From contig OY730169.1 of NCBI GenBank assembly GCA_963422465.1, forward strand, positions 4,340,001 through 4,404,000: 64,000 nucleotides of DNA. The letters are read 5' to 3'. Source of the DNA: Lichina pygmaea (taxonomy: Eukaryota; Ascomycota; Lichinomycetes; Lichinales; Lichinaceae). Shown one piece after another: positions 32,665-43,868 of this stretch (the first letter of the stretch is position 1; each line of letters starts with the position of its first letter). Below the pieces are notes generated by a model. The model was not told where the DNA came from, did no database searches, and saw only the letters and a program-made list of their open reading frames with translations. A program made the position numbers and the translations under genes.

Positions 32665-35150
32665 TTGATCTTGCGCGTTCGCGAGCTGACGTCGACGCCG
32701 ACGTGGTATGCACCGCCCAGGCCCAGCGTGGACATCACTTTCAGAACCTTCTCGCCCACGAACGGGTCTGACCACTCGAACTCCTTCTCCGACGAGGACT
32801 CGTTCGGGACGGACGTCCAGGAGTCCCCCTCGTCCGGGGCCGGGAGCCAGGAGTACGCCGACTCGTTTCTCGACGGCTCCGACGGCTGGGAGGACCTCCG
32901 ACCCTCGGACTCGGCCTCGCGTCCCCGCACCTCGAACCACCATCACCATCACCAGCCCCAGCCCCAGCCCCAGCCCCAGCAGCAGCCCCAGCAGCAGCCC
33001 CAGCAGCAGCAGCAGCATCGTCATCATCACCATCATCATCATCGACATCGACATCCGCCGCGACACGTCGCGCCCGACCGCCTTCCCCGCCATCCGCCGC
33101 CGCTCCCGCGCGCTCATCGGCCGCCGCTGCCGATCGCGCCCGAAAGTGTGGACCCCTCGGAGGAGTACCCGGGCTACGGCCGTGGCCCGCAGCCGCCGCC
33201 GCCGCCCCATCATCCCCATCACCATCCCCGCGGCGTCGCCCCTTGGCGCGTGCCCGAGCCGCCGCCGCCGCCGCACTATGCCCCCAGCTACGCGTCAAGC
33301 TCGTCCTACGATGCCTACGTTGGCAACAGCGTCGTCCCCGTCGGCGCGAACCAGCTGATCCCGGCCGCCGGCGCCCAGGCCGCCTACGCCTATCCGGGTA
33401 GTCCGTACGGCCCGCCGTCGACGCCGGGCTCGTCGGGATACTTCGTCTCGCCGCACTTGCACCATGCGACGCCGCACCACGGGCCCTCTCATCACTATCA
33501 GCAGCACCAGCACCAGCACCAGCACCAGCACCAGCTCCACCATCCTTCTCATCAACAACATCATCATCATCACGGAGGGCCGTCCGCGTCCCACCGTTCG
33601 CATCCGCATGCGTCGTCCCACGCCTACGCCGTGGCGGCCGATGCCCTCGCGTACGGTCCCGCCGCGGCCGCGGCGTACTATTACGGAGCGCAGCAGCAGC
33701 AGCATCAGCAGCATCAACAGCAGCAGCAGCAGCAGCAGCAGCAGTCGTCGTACGGGATGCCGCCCGGCATGAGCCCACCGCCGCACATGTTCTACCCGTT
33801 CCAGATGATGTCGCCCCCTGCAGCGGCCTCGGCGACCCCACCTCCGCCGGCGCCGGCGCCGGCGCCGGCGCCGCCTGCGCCGGACACGTCGCGCGACGAC
33901 GAGAAGTTCGCCCGGCTCGAGAAGCTCCTGCTGGACCAGCAGAGCGCGGCCGAAGAGAAGGAGGAGCGCGCGCGCAAGGAGGCCGAGGCGAGCGAGGCGG
34001 CGGCTAAGAAGGCGGCCGAGGAAGCCGCCATCGCCAAGACGAAGGCCGCCGCCGAGGCCGCTGCGAAGAGCTTCGTCGAGGCCGAGCGCGCGAAGGAGGA
34101 AGCCGAGGCGGCCAAGCTCGAGGCCGAGAAGGCCAAGGCCGACGCCGAGGCGGCGAAGAAAGAGGCCGAAGCCAACAAGGCCGAGGCCGCCGCCGCCGCC
34201 GAGGCCGCCGCCAAGGACGCCGAAGCCGCTGCCAAGACCGAAGCCGCCGCCAAGGAAGCCGAGGCGAAGGCGGCCGAAGCAGAGGCCAAGGCCGTCGCGG
34301 CCACGTCAGCGGCGGCCGACGCGGAGAAGAAGCCGCCGAAACAGGAGAAGAAGAAGCCGCTCAAGTTCAAGGACGCCGTCGGGCGCAAGTTCAGCTTCCC
34401 CTTTCACCTCTGTCAGACGTGGGCCGTACGTTTTCACTATAGTCTCCTAGTGCATTCCCCCCCCCCTTCTTCTGGGGCCCGCCATCGCTCCGCGCTCCCG
34501 CCAGGCGGCAGTCACGGCTGACGTTCAAGGGATCGTAGGGCATGGAGGAGTTGATCAAGCAAGCCTTCCTCCACATCGACGTCATCGGACCACACGTGGC
34601 CGACGGACACTACGATCTGATCGGGCCCAACGGCGACATCATCCTTCCGCAGGTGTGGGAGACGACGGTCGAGCCGGACTGGGCCATCACGATGAAGATG
34701 TGGCCCTTGCCTGAGCCACCGCCGCCGGCGCCGGCGCCGGCGCCGCCGGACAAGCCCGCCGAAGCGGCCGCGCCGGGGTCTGAAGCAGCCGCCGCGGCCA
34801 AGCCGGCCGACGCGCCGGATCAGGTGGTGCTGGTCGAACCTGGAAAGTCGCCAAAGGAGGTCAAGTCCAACGACGTGAAAGCGCCGCCACCACCACCTCC
34901 ACCGCCGGTCCCGGCGCCCAACGGCAAGGGGCCCGGCGCGGCCGAGGGTGTCATCGTCGTGGGCACCGGAGCGGTGGCGAAGAAGGCGCAACAGGGCAAA
35001 CTGCCGCCGTTGCTGGCTTGGACCGCCGGCACGCGGGCGCGGCAGTCAAAAAAAGCGGAAAAAAAACCTGAGGAGACTGTGTCGCATGTGCAACCGCGGC
35101 CGCCACCGCCGCCGCCGCAGCAACACGACGACGTCTGTCGTCTCATGTGA
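32665..35150 (+). CDS. ubiquitin-like-domain protein with His/Gln/Pro-rich N-terminus and Ala/Glu coiled coil
   Basis: Two exons, 32665-34425 and 34539-35150 (113-bp intron, donor GTACGT, acceptor CGTAG), giving 790 residues. The N-terminal 400 residues are disordered: His runs, (PQ)n, polyQ (near 33686-33742), Tyr/Ser/Pro. Residues about 415-560 are an Ala/Glu/Lys-rich continuous helix (KKAAEEAAIAKTKAAAEAAA). The conserved part spans the intron: KFKDAVGRKFSFPFHLCQTW, then GMEELIKQAFLHIDVIGPHV and ADGHYDLIGPNGDIILPQVW, ending EPDWAITMKMWPLPEP. This is the fungal ubiquitin-like domain found at the C-terminus of several uncharacterised Pezizomycotina proteins. The tail is Pro/Ala-rich. Function unknown; it may act as a scaffold. 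An upstream noncoding exon or alternative start is possible. Confidence 0.85.
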
Positions 35151-37851
35151 GGCGGGAGCATCTTCGTCATGGGAATGTCCTGTCCTGGGTGGCTCTCTGA
35201 GATACCGGGACGAGCGTGCGTGTGCGATATACCCCAACCCTTTTTCTAGAGGTGGCGACGAAGACGACGGCCAAAACCGCGAACACGAGGATGACGGCCT
35301 CGAGACCTGGATGGGATGGGGGGAGACATGGGCGCAAGCCACCAAGAAGGGAAAAGAAAGCGACACGACGTCGTTTCACGTACGGGCGGATTCTGGTCCC
35401 TTGTCGTCGGCGCTTGTTTTTTCGTGACTGTTTTCGCGTGTTCTCCTTCCCCCATCTCCGGCCCGGTCGGCCGACATCCTGTCCTTGCGACCTTCGCTCT
35501 CGATCTCGGCTCCACGTCTGGCTCCAGCGCGTCGCTTTTCGTCGTTGCCCTTTTCGTCGCCCCGCGCTCTGTGGGGCTCGCTCGCTCGCTCGTTTCCAGG
35601 GCCATTCCAAGCACGACCGGTCCTCTTGACGAACTGCATCGGTTCACATGCGACTCTCTTTCTTCAGGGGGGCATGGTTTTTCTACTCGGCAGCGTTCCG
35701 GGTTGTTTTTCATGCCTCGACCAGGGGACGATTCGTTTCTGTCGATTAATGTGGAAGCTGTCTGTTTTTCTTTTCGTCTCTCACCGTCTCATCGTCTCAT
35801 CATCTCACGTCCCCTCATGGCTGATGCTCATGGACCGTCACTTGTACAACGTCATGATGTACACGCCTTTTCGTCTTCCATTGATCTGAATCTCCTCTCT
35901 CTTGCATTTTGAAGTCGGAATGTTTTCATGCATAGCCCTCGCCAACGGCCTCATTCCATTATTGGGTATCTCAATCCCCCTTTTGGTTCGTCGTGTGCTC
36001 AGCATCCGACCCCCGCCAATCTTCTGCCACCCCTGCCGTCGTCGAAGATATGTACTACACCCACTTGTACCAAACGGAAAGCTGAGCTTTGAGCTTTGGC
36101 AGACTCGGAGGCTGGTCTCGTTTTCACCCTACAATATCGCTGCTGTTCTGGTATCGTCAAATCTTCCTCCCTGTCGCACTAGGGTACGGGGGTTCCCGAT
36201 GGTCCAACCTCGAAGCTGTTGATGATGGTCGTTCTTCGTTCGAGATAATGCCCTCTTCCTACCTCGTTCTCCTACTCTTTCTCCTCCCCTCTTGCCTTGG
36301 CTCGACTCCGTTTGTACCCTCGCGTCTACCACAAAGAACATCCCAAGAAGATCTGTAGCCTCTCTTCACTACAAGCGTTCCATCCAAACCCCATAGACTT
36401 ATCTACCTCCACCTAGCTGTGAGAGTCACATCATCTCATACGGCCGGAGAAGAGGGTCAATAAAATCTTCACTCGTGGACTTTGGGCTCGTCTATCTACA
36501 TGCCTGCCCCACATCAATCATAAGAGCCATCGTCGTCGTACATATCGAGCCCTATTCTTCAAGCCCCCCTTCATCGAGTCGTCTGAGACAGTGAGTATGC
36601 TCATTGATCCCCAAGCCCTAGCCCTGCCTTGCAGTCCAGCACCTATCGGGGAAAAACCGACTCGCCCACTTCCTCTCCCCTACTAGAATCAAATGCTGAT
36701 TTGGGCGCCTCATATGACGTGGTAAGTAGACGTCGTCTTGCTGCCGAGGACACGACGCGCCACATTCTCGTCATAGATATTCTTCCCGGGGGGGTTTTTT
36801 TTGGGGGGGGGGGGGGAAAGTTTGGGTTTCGAGCGAGTGACGAAGGACCGTCGCTCTTCATCATCATCGTCGTCGTCGTCGTCGTCGTCGTCAAGGGCGT
36901 GATCGAGGAGGCTTCAAAAGTGGTGTTGAACTCTTCAACGCAACGATACTGTCCTGCTCTCTCGCAATCCACGCCCGGCCCTGATCAACTTTCTTCTCCT
37001 CCTTTTCGTTCGAGGTGATCTTTCTTGGGGTGTCTGTGTGGCTTATGCTGGATTCGATCGATTTCTTTTTGTTTCGGTGTTCGTCAACCCGATTCACACA
37101 AAGCGCCTTGTTTGCTTATTGACACCCACTTTGGGCGACTCGGACCGCAGGCCTGGAGCTTATTGACACCAGGATTCGGTTTAGAGCGGCGACCTCAGAA
37201 CTTGTTCGTCCTTGTCCTCTCCTGGATATTGACGCCTCATACCGGACGCTCGTTCTTGTTTTCTTATACCTCTCCTGTATAGACGATACGCTTGCTACTG
37301 CCTCTTGACCACTTGTATCAACAACCGTTTCTCAATAAGAACAAATCTCCGTCCCTTCACTCTATTGACTCCTCTGTTCAACATCGTCGTCTTCTTCTTG
37401 TTCTATTCGCTTTTTATTGAAAGCTTGGTCCGGAAGGACGAATGTCTTGCCCTTGAACATCACGGCTTTTTGCTCAAGACCTTATCCCCTCTTGCCATCT
37501 CCGTCTCTCGGTCTACTTCTCCTCGTCCTTTCACCTGTCTCTGCTCTCGACGATCTGGAACAAGGCGTGCACAAGGACCATGTCCATACTCATCGACATC
37601 GCGACATCTATAAAACTCAACGTCCTCGGCGTATCCAACTCCTGCCTTCCCTCTCTTACACCCATATCTATACTTTTTTGAAGAAGATCTTCAGTCAAGC
37701 ATTCTCACTTGTCTCGAACCTCTCTTCAATCGTTGATCTCACGTGCCGGTTCTCAGCCAAGGCTTCTCACGCACGATCGATCCCCTTTTCTACTTGTTAG
37801 AAAGGTCGCATTCCCGATTCTGAAGCAGTCTTGCTCTCGTCTCATATCATC
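35151..37851. promoter_or_regulatory. pyrimidine-rich intergenic and leader region upstream of the pheromone gene
   Basis: 2.7 kb without a supported frame. From about 36230 to 37850 the plus strand is strongly C/T-biased, typical of promoters and long 5' leaders of highly expressed fungal genes. It also holds a G run at about 36802-36814 and a (GTC)n microsatellite at about 36866-36892. The 3' UTR of the upstream gene occupies the left part. Confidence 0.5.
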
Positions 37852-38544
37852 ATGAAGCTCATTCCGGTTGTCGTGTTGGCGCTTGTAGCGGCCGTCTCCG
37901 CTGAGGCCGCGGCCAATGCCAAGGCCGCTCCCGATGCCGAGGCCATCCGACGCTTCTGTCACCGTCCTGGTCAGTCCTGCGGCAAGGTCAAGCGTGCGGC
38001 CGAGGCTGCTGCCGAGGCGCTCGCCGAGGCCGAGCCAGAGGCAGAGGCCGAGGCAGAGCCGTTCAGGCGCTTCTGCCACCGGCCGGGCCAGTCGTGCGGC
38101 AAGGCCAAGCGTGCGGCCGAAGCTCTAGCCGATGCCGTCGCGTCAGCCTACGCCGACGCGGATCCGGAGCCGGAAGCGTTTCGCCGCTTCTGCCACCGAC
38201 CGGGCCAGTCATGCGGCAAGGTCAAGCGTGATGCCGGTAAGTGATTGTCTCTGTGCGTTCCAATGTTCGTGTTATGCTGACCTTTGATGTTCACAGAGCC
38301 TGAGCCTGAGCCAGAAGCCATCCGACGCTTCTGCCATCGTCCCGGCCAGTCGTGCGGCAAGGTCAAGCGTGCGGCCGAGGCCATCGCCGCCGCCCTCGCC
38401 GAGCCCGAAGCCGAGGCGGGGCCCAACGCTGAGCCCTTCAGGCGCTTCTGCCATCGGCCCGGTCAATCGTGTGGCAAGGCCAAGCGCGCAGTCGATGATC
38501 TCTCGGCCGCTGCTCAAGATGCGTTGGCATCCCTTGACGTTTAA
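37852..38544 (+). CDS. alpha-factor-like mating pheromone precursor, five repeats
   Basis: Two exons, 37852-38236 and 38297-38544 (60-bp intron), giving 210 residues. A signal peptide (MKLIPVVVLALVAAVSAEA) is followed by Ala/Glu/Pro spacers and five copies of the core RRFCHRPGQSCGK starting near residues 33, 72, 111, 138 and 177. Each copy ends KVKR (copies 1, 3, 4) or KAKR (2, 5). KR is a Kex2 site, and spacers rich in EA/EP/AD dipeptides suit Ste13-like trimming. The core C-x2-PGQ-x-C resembles secreted alpha-type pheromones of Pezizomycotina (usually W-C-x4-GQ/E-x-C). Here Phe replaces the usual Trp and the last Cys is followed by Gly-Lys. RR before Phe could be an additional kexin site. 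It would be secreted and sensed by a Ste2-type receptor. Confidence 0.9.
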
Positions 38545-39691
38545 GGGGTAGGTCCCTCAGATCGGACCCGTCCCCCTCCTTGCAAGCTATCCAGGAGGGT
38601 ACATCGACGACGGGGGATTTCCAGATGACCTTGACGCCTTCAACAAAACCCATTGGATCTTTCCATCTGAGACCGTTTCCAAACATCCACGGGCGTTGCG
38701 GGTCGTTCTCGTTCGGATGTTCGCTTTCCTCACCTTCCATTCGTCTTCCAGAGATGATTCACGCTTTTCTTCTCTCCTCATTCTTTCGCACCACGGTTCT
38801 CATTCAGTCTATCGTGCCGACGTCATCGACAGCTGCTGGTCCAACGCTCTCCTTCTCTCCTGGAGCCGCTTTCGTATCGAACCATGCCAGCCACGGATCA
38901 AGGCTCTCACCTCGATTTCGGACCAGGAAGGAGGGGACAGACAAGACATGGCCTGCCACCGGTGTGAACCGTCGTTGAGGAAATCTGACCGGCCTGGACT
39001 GGATCTGGCAACTTGGACCCTGACGTGAACAAAGAGGAGGAAGATTGGACGGATCATCTCCTCTCGTTGTATTACCCCATTGTACCCACCGATCTGTGTT
39101 CTTCGCTCTGCTTCCCCCCCCTCCCACAATACCCCGAAATTCAGCACCAGCGAAACACTTGTTTCTGCTCTCCCCTATTCCATCCCCTGGATCCCATCAC
39201 ATCCAATGCCCTGAAGTTCTCGGACATGCCCCTTTGGTTTCTGTTACTTTCTGCCGTTTCTGGCGCGCGCCTTAATGTGTGATATCGTTGATCTGGGCGG
39301 TTTATAGCCCCCCTTAGCAACCCCCCCCCCCTCTAGCCCAAATAGAACTGTGTATACTTATCATAGTATACCTATTGTGGTATATACATCATGTTGCACC
39401 TACCACAGACTTGGATCATTCATCTCTCACGACGTACATCTCTCGCCATACACTCAACCTCCCCACTCTCTCTCTGACACTCAACAATATAGTTGATAGC
39501 TCTACGTAAACACTACCATCAACGATGCCTTTTCCATCCCCCCCAACGACATCTGTCACTGCCACCAAAGTGTCCCATCACCACCATCTTCGCTGTTCCA
39601 GAGATGATCACTCACATTTCCCCACTGATCACTGCTGACAAGCAGTCACTAAACCCCGTCCCAGATTCTTCCCGGAGCATTCCACAGGATT

Positions 39692-39724
<33 letters not shown>

Positions 39725-40880
39725 GCGAGACAACCAAGCCCCTTTCTTTCCCTCGACAAGAGCTAGAAACTCTTCTTTTCACAAATATTCCATCACGTCG
39801 ACAAGTGATCAAGAGTTGTGTGACCGTAAAGATAGGGCCAGTGTGCTCTTCGAACAATGACGGACAGACAGACAACCATCTCCTCGGTGTTTTTCTTTTT
39901 CTCTTCTATTTTTCAAGTTTTGGTTTTTTTTATTATTTTGTCAGTCGCATGTGATGTCACGACACGTGAGTCTGTGTGCTGTACGATGTATGCCCCCCTA
40001 CGTGCCGTCGGTCGGAACGGTCGTGAGTAACGCGACAATCGGCCACGTTTTTTCTTTGTCGTGATGCCGAAGTTGTGTGTTGCTCGACGATAGATGTACG
40101 GACGAGGGTCATGCACCCAAAGTTCATTTTATATGGGGCCGTACGTAGACTTGTGCTGTGCCACTGTTGTGTCTTTTCACACACACACACAAACACCTGT
40201 TCTTTGTTGCATATTGTCTATTGTCTGCTTTCATGACGGAGAGTGAAGAGGAGAGCAGGGTGTCTCAGAGCCACCATGGGCTGAAAGACGTAATCTTCAT
40301 CGGAGTTTCAATTGGGACCTGTGACCTCTAACCCATGCTATCTACCTAGCTAGGGCATCTACTGAAAGAGAGATGACGAAGGCAGCGACTGAAGCCCATT
40401 GAACGGGCTGCGGCAAGCATGCACGGTCAGGCTTACTTGCCACAAGCCACCTTGGGAAGTCATGAAGGAAGGCCAGCAGCTTACCAGTGCAGCGCGACAT
40501 CTTCGTCCGCAGGGACTGAGAGAAGGAGAATCTCTGGACAACTGCTCCGTCCGGATCCATCGGAAGAAAGGGAAACAAGATACGATGACGTGGTGCCGCT
40601 CTCAAGGGAAACAAGTGCAATGTGCAGGGCAGGGATGACATCAGGGAAAGGAGTGAAAAAGAAGCGGAAAAGCAATGTTCAAAAGAGAAGTGGGAGAGTC
40701 GGTATAGCCTGGAACGAAGAGCGACGCACCTTACCGAGTCGTGTTGCATATTACAACCACGTAAGAAGCGGCCACAGGAGGACTGTCTGTGCACAGATTG
40801 AGAGTGACAAAGCGAGTCAGTTCATAGACCGACCAAACAGGTCCATATCAGCGAAGCGACGGATAGCCCAGAGCACGTTG
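38545..40880. other. intergenic between convergent genes
   Basis: 3' UTR-like C/T-rich DNA follows the pheromone gene. A 30-base C run lies at 39693-39722 and an (AC)n stretch near 40180-40192. No frame is supported. Confidence 0.5.
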
Positions 40881-41735
40881 TTAGAGCATCTCCTCATCCC
40901 CTCCGTCGTTGGCAGCAGCACAATTCCCTTCCGCCAGATGAGCGGAAGCATGCCAGGTGCCATTTGCTTGCTGATATACCGGGTCCGTTGCCGCTCGATA
41001 GGAGTCCAAAGCTTGGGGTCGACCACCGACGGCGGAGCCCAGCGGCGAGTAAGAGTCTCGGTGCTGCTGCGCTAGCAGCTCGTAATCACGTTGCGCGAGA
41101 ACGTCATACCCCGAGACCATGTACGGTTCCGCGAGATGAGCCGAGGGGGCCCGATCCGTGCTATCACCCAAGTCGGAGGATGAACCCTTGGCAGGAGCAG
41201 GAGGGTATGTTGAATGAATGGATACTGATTGTGCGCCGTCCCGGTCCATAGCATCCGTGTCTCGCTGCTCGTGTCGTAAAAAATCAGAGGTGGAAGCCCG
41301 CCGGTTTTCCAGACAGTAGGCTTGCGATCCACGGGCCGAAGGCCACGAACGCCATATCTCTATCAGACACATCTGCTGGGCCAAATCGACCTGTCTAAAG
41401 AGGGTGAGCTGCGACGGAAAGAGCGCGGACGGGTCGACGCCGTTCCGGGACAAGATCATGTTGGCCGTCGTCTCGTCCATCTGAGTGAGTTTCAGCGCTA
41501 GACATTGAGGGCCAGAAGGCTGAGCCAAAGGGACCACGTGGGTTGAGTGATGGTAATGCTGCGTTATCGAGTACTTGATCGTGGATTGAGTGGTTTTTGG
41601 CGATTCAGCCGTCGCGGCTGGCTGGGAGGTGTTTCCGTTTGTGAAAGTCAGACCTCGTGCCAGCAGCGCCGACAGCTCGTTGTCCGCGTCTGCAGGGTCT
41701 AATCCTGGAGAAATAGCTCCTGCTGGTGGTGCCAT
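40881..41735 (-). CDS. conserved fungal protein of unknown function
   Basis: One exon, 284 residues, with a good start (MAPPAGAISPGLDPADADNE). Features are a Ser/Thr/His-rich N-terminal part (YSITQHYHHSTHVV), a conserved-looking helical block around residues 85-130 (MILSRNGVDPSALFPSQLTL, then QQMCLIEIWR), and a C-terminal block with YMVSGYDVLAQRDYELLAQQ and DPVYQQANGTW. I recall similar architecture in uncharacterised Sordariomycete proteins but cannot name a domain. There is no signal peptide or membrane segment. It is divergent from the proteasome gene with a 1-kb spacer. Confidence 0.7.
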   Translation of the reverse strand: MAPPAGAISPGLDPADADNELSALLARGLTFTNGNTSQPAATAESPKTTQSTIKYSITQHYHHSTHVVPLAQPSGPQCLALKLTQMDETTANMILSRNGVDPSALFPSQLTLFRQVDLAQQMCLIEIWRSWPSARGSQAYCLENRRASTSDFLRHEQRDTDAMDRDGAQSVSIHSTYPPAPAKGSSSDLGDSTDRAPSAHLAEPYMVSGYDVLAQRDYELLAQQHRDSYSPLGSAVGGRPQALDSYRAATDPVYQQANGTWHASAHLAEGNCAAANDGGDEEML

Positions 41736-42756
41736 GAATGACGTGTGCTGGTGAACGGTTAGCCAGTATCCAGTAAAATTTCTGAGACACCATCACCTAC
41801 CGCAGTTCCACGAGATCTAACCTTCGGTGAAGATCGCACGAAGATCTATAGTATGTGGGGTGATTCGCCGTCGTAAAGACGACTTAGATGGGGTGGGCCT
41901 CGACTATCAGAGCTACTATTGCCAGGTCAGAGACGTCAGTTTCCCGCCAAGACAACAAAGCAAGGAGCTCAGCAATGTGGAATCCACAAAAAATTTACTG
42001 GTGGTAAATTCTCGATGACTGAAGATGAGCTGACAACAGGCGCCCGTTTATAGACACAGATCACCGTATGATATTTCAGAAAGTAGCAGCGGTGATAGAA
42101 GGCCAGAACCAACAGGGCTCATGATCTGCAAAATGGGTTTGCAGTGGGTTGATTGACTGGAATGATACCGACTTGGTCCGGGGAGGTTAGATCCCTTTAT
42201 ACCGGTAAGAACGAGGACGTCAAAGGCGGGGTGCCCGACAAAACAAAGCACGTCATGAAACTACCAAGTTTAACCCGGATCAAAGCAACAAGGGACTTGT
42301 CCAGTCGGGCACCAAGACCCAAGCGCAACCCCCCTATCACAAAGCTGATAGAAGGCGTTCGCTGTGACTCGGCCGGATCGCCTGGTTCAACCTCAAGACT
42401 CCACTGACGGCTTCAGAACTCAGTAGGTCGAAGGGCGCTGTACAGGGTTTTGGGAGTCGGAAAAGCGTCAGACAATCATTGATCAAGGCCACCATATCCT
42501 CATGGCTCGGCTTGATAATTCAATGACAAGTCGAAGCTTTGTCACGTGGATTAACTTAAATGGCCACGATTATGTCATCGGTCTGATGACTCAGCACTGT
42601 TATAGACTATCTTCTTTCGGATTAGCGTCCAAAGAACGCGTGCAGCTCAGCGTAGCCTGACTTACGTGGAGTAGCGCAGAAGATACTTCTTCCGAACAGA
42701 CATCTACACCTCGAAGCTTTGTCTTCCCTTGTTGATAACTCGGCCACTCTGACACC
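41736..42756. promoter_or_regulatory. divergent intergenic region ahead of the proteasome gene
   Basis: 1.0 kb between two divergent starts. No frame supported. GTCACGTGG lies near 42541-42549 as a possible CACGTG-type site. A GGTGGCAAA-like proteasome (Rpn4/PACE) box was looked for and not seen. Confidence 0.4.
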
Positions 42757-43868
42757 ATGGTAAGACTGAGAAGGCACACTCGAGTCACAAACCCTTTCAC
42801 CAGCACTGACAGAGATATTGAGTCGTAGACGTCAATAGGCACCGGCTACGATCTGTCCAATTCCGTCTTCTCTCCAGACGGCCGGAACTTCCAAGTCGAG
42901 TATGCCGTAAAGGCGGTAGAGAATGGAGGCACGGCAGTGGGCATCCGATGCAAAGATGGTGTCGTCCTCGCAGTCGAGAAGCTCCTCAGCAGCAAACTCC
43001 TCAAGGCCGGCGCGAACGATCGAATATCTACCGTGGACCGGAACGTTGGCGTGGTACGCTCCCAGACGTCCACCGCCCCCCGTCATCTGCGATTGGTGGA
43101 CACCGCGCTCAAACAAAGCTGGCACAGGTATCAGCTGGTCTCGTTCCCGATGCCAGACACTTCGTCTCCCGCGCGCGAGACGAGGCGGCGTCATGGCGAA
43201 AGTCGTACAAGGCGCCTATCCCAACCTCCGTTCTTGCAAGTCGGCTTGGGAGCTACGTGCAAGCGTACACCCTCTATTCGAGCGTTCGGCCATTTGGTAC
43301 CACTTCTATCGTCGGTGGATGGGACTCGGAGGCCGATGTCAAGGTCGACGGCGTCGTGGGCGTCGGGCCGAGCACCGGCGCCGGCGGCAAGGTCGAGGGT
43401 GCGCAACGCGGTGGGCCTGGCCTGTACATGGTCGAGCCAAGCGGCTTGTACTGGGTTCGTCGCGACTCCCTACATCCACCTTTACGCCTTTCGGTGGCGC
43501 TGACGAAATGCCAGGGGTACTACGGCGCAGCAACGGGCAAGGGCCGGCAAGCGGCGAAGGCCGAGCTCGAGAAGCTCGATCTCGCATCGGGGAATCTATC
43601 TCTTGTGGACGGCGTCAAGGAAGCGGCTCGGATCATCTACGTCGCGCACGAAGACAGCAAGGACAAGGAGTTCGAGCTCGAGATGACCTGGATCAGCGAT
43701 CTCAAGGGGCCGACGCGCGGAAGGCATATGACCGTGCCGCCGGGTCTGAAGGCCGAGGCCGAGAAGGCGGCCAAGAAGGCGCTGGAAGGGGACGACGACG
43801 ACGATGACGATAACAACGACGGTGCCGATGCTGGAGGTGGAGCGGACGGTGACAAGATGGAGCTATAG
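42757..43868 (+). CDS. PRE10: 20S proteasome subunit alpha-7 (PSMA3/Pre10 type)
   Basis: Four exons: 42757-42759, 42829-43053, 43128-43454 and 43515-43868, giving 302 residues. The first coding exon is the ATG alone. The protein begins [20 protein letters not shown] and continues [20 protein letters not shown], the alpha-subunit signature (YD-S-FSPDGR-x-Q-EYA). Later blocks are [27 protein letters not shown] followed by [20 protein letters not shown], and [11 protein letters not shown]. The acidic C-terminal tail (poly-Asp) is typical of alpha-7/PSMA3, as is the FELEMTWIS stretch. It forms part of the outer ring of the 20S core. Intron 3 has an unusual donor GTTCGT and is a multiple of three without stops, so its reading frame stays open. 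Confidence 0.94.

Noticed and set aside
32741-33841. 366-residue minus-strand open frame
   Set aside because: Antisense to the ubiquitin-like-domain gene, with low-complexity Arg/Ala/Asp composition from the His/Gln/Pro repeats.
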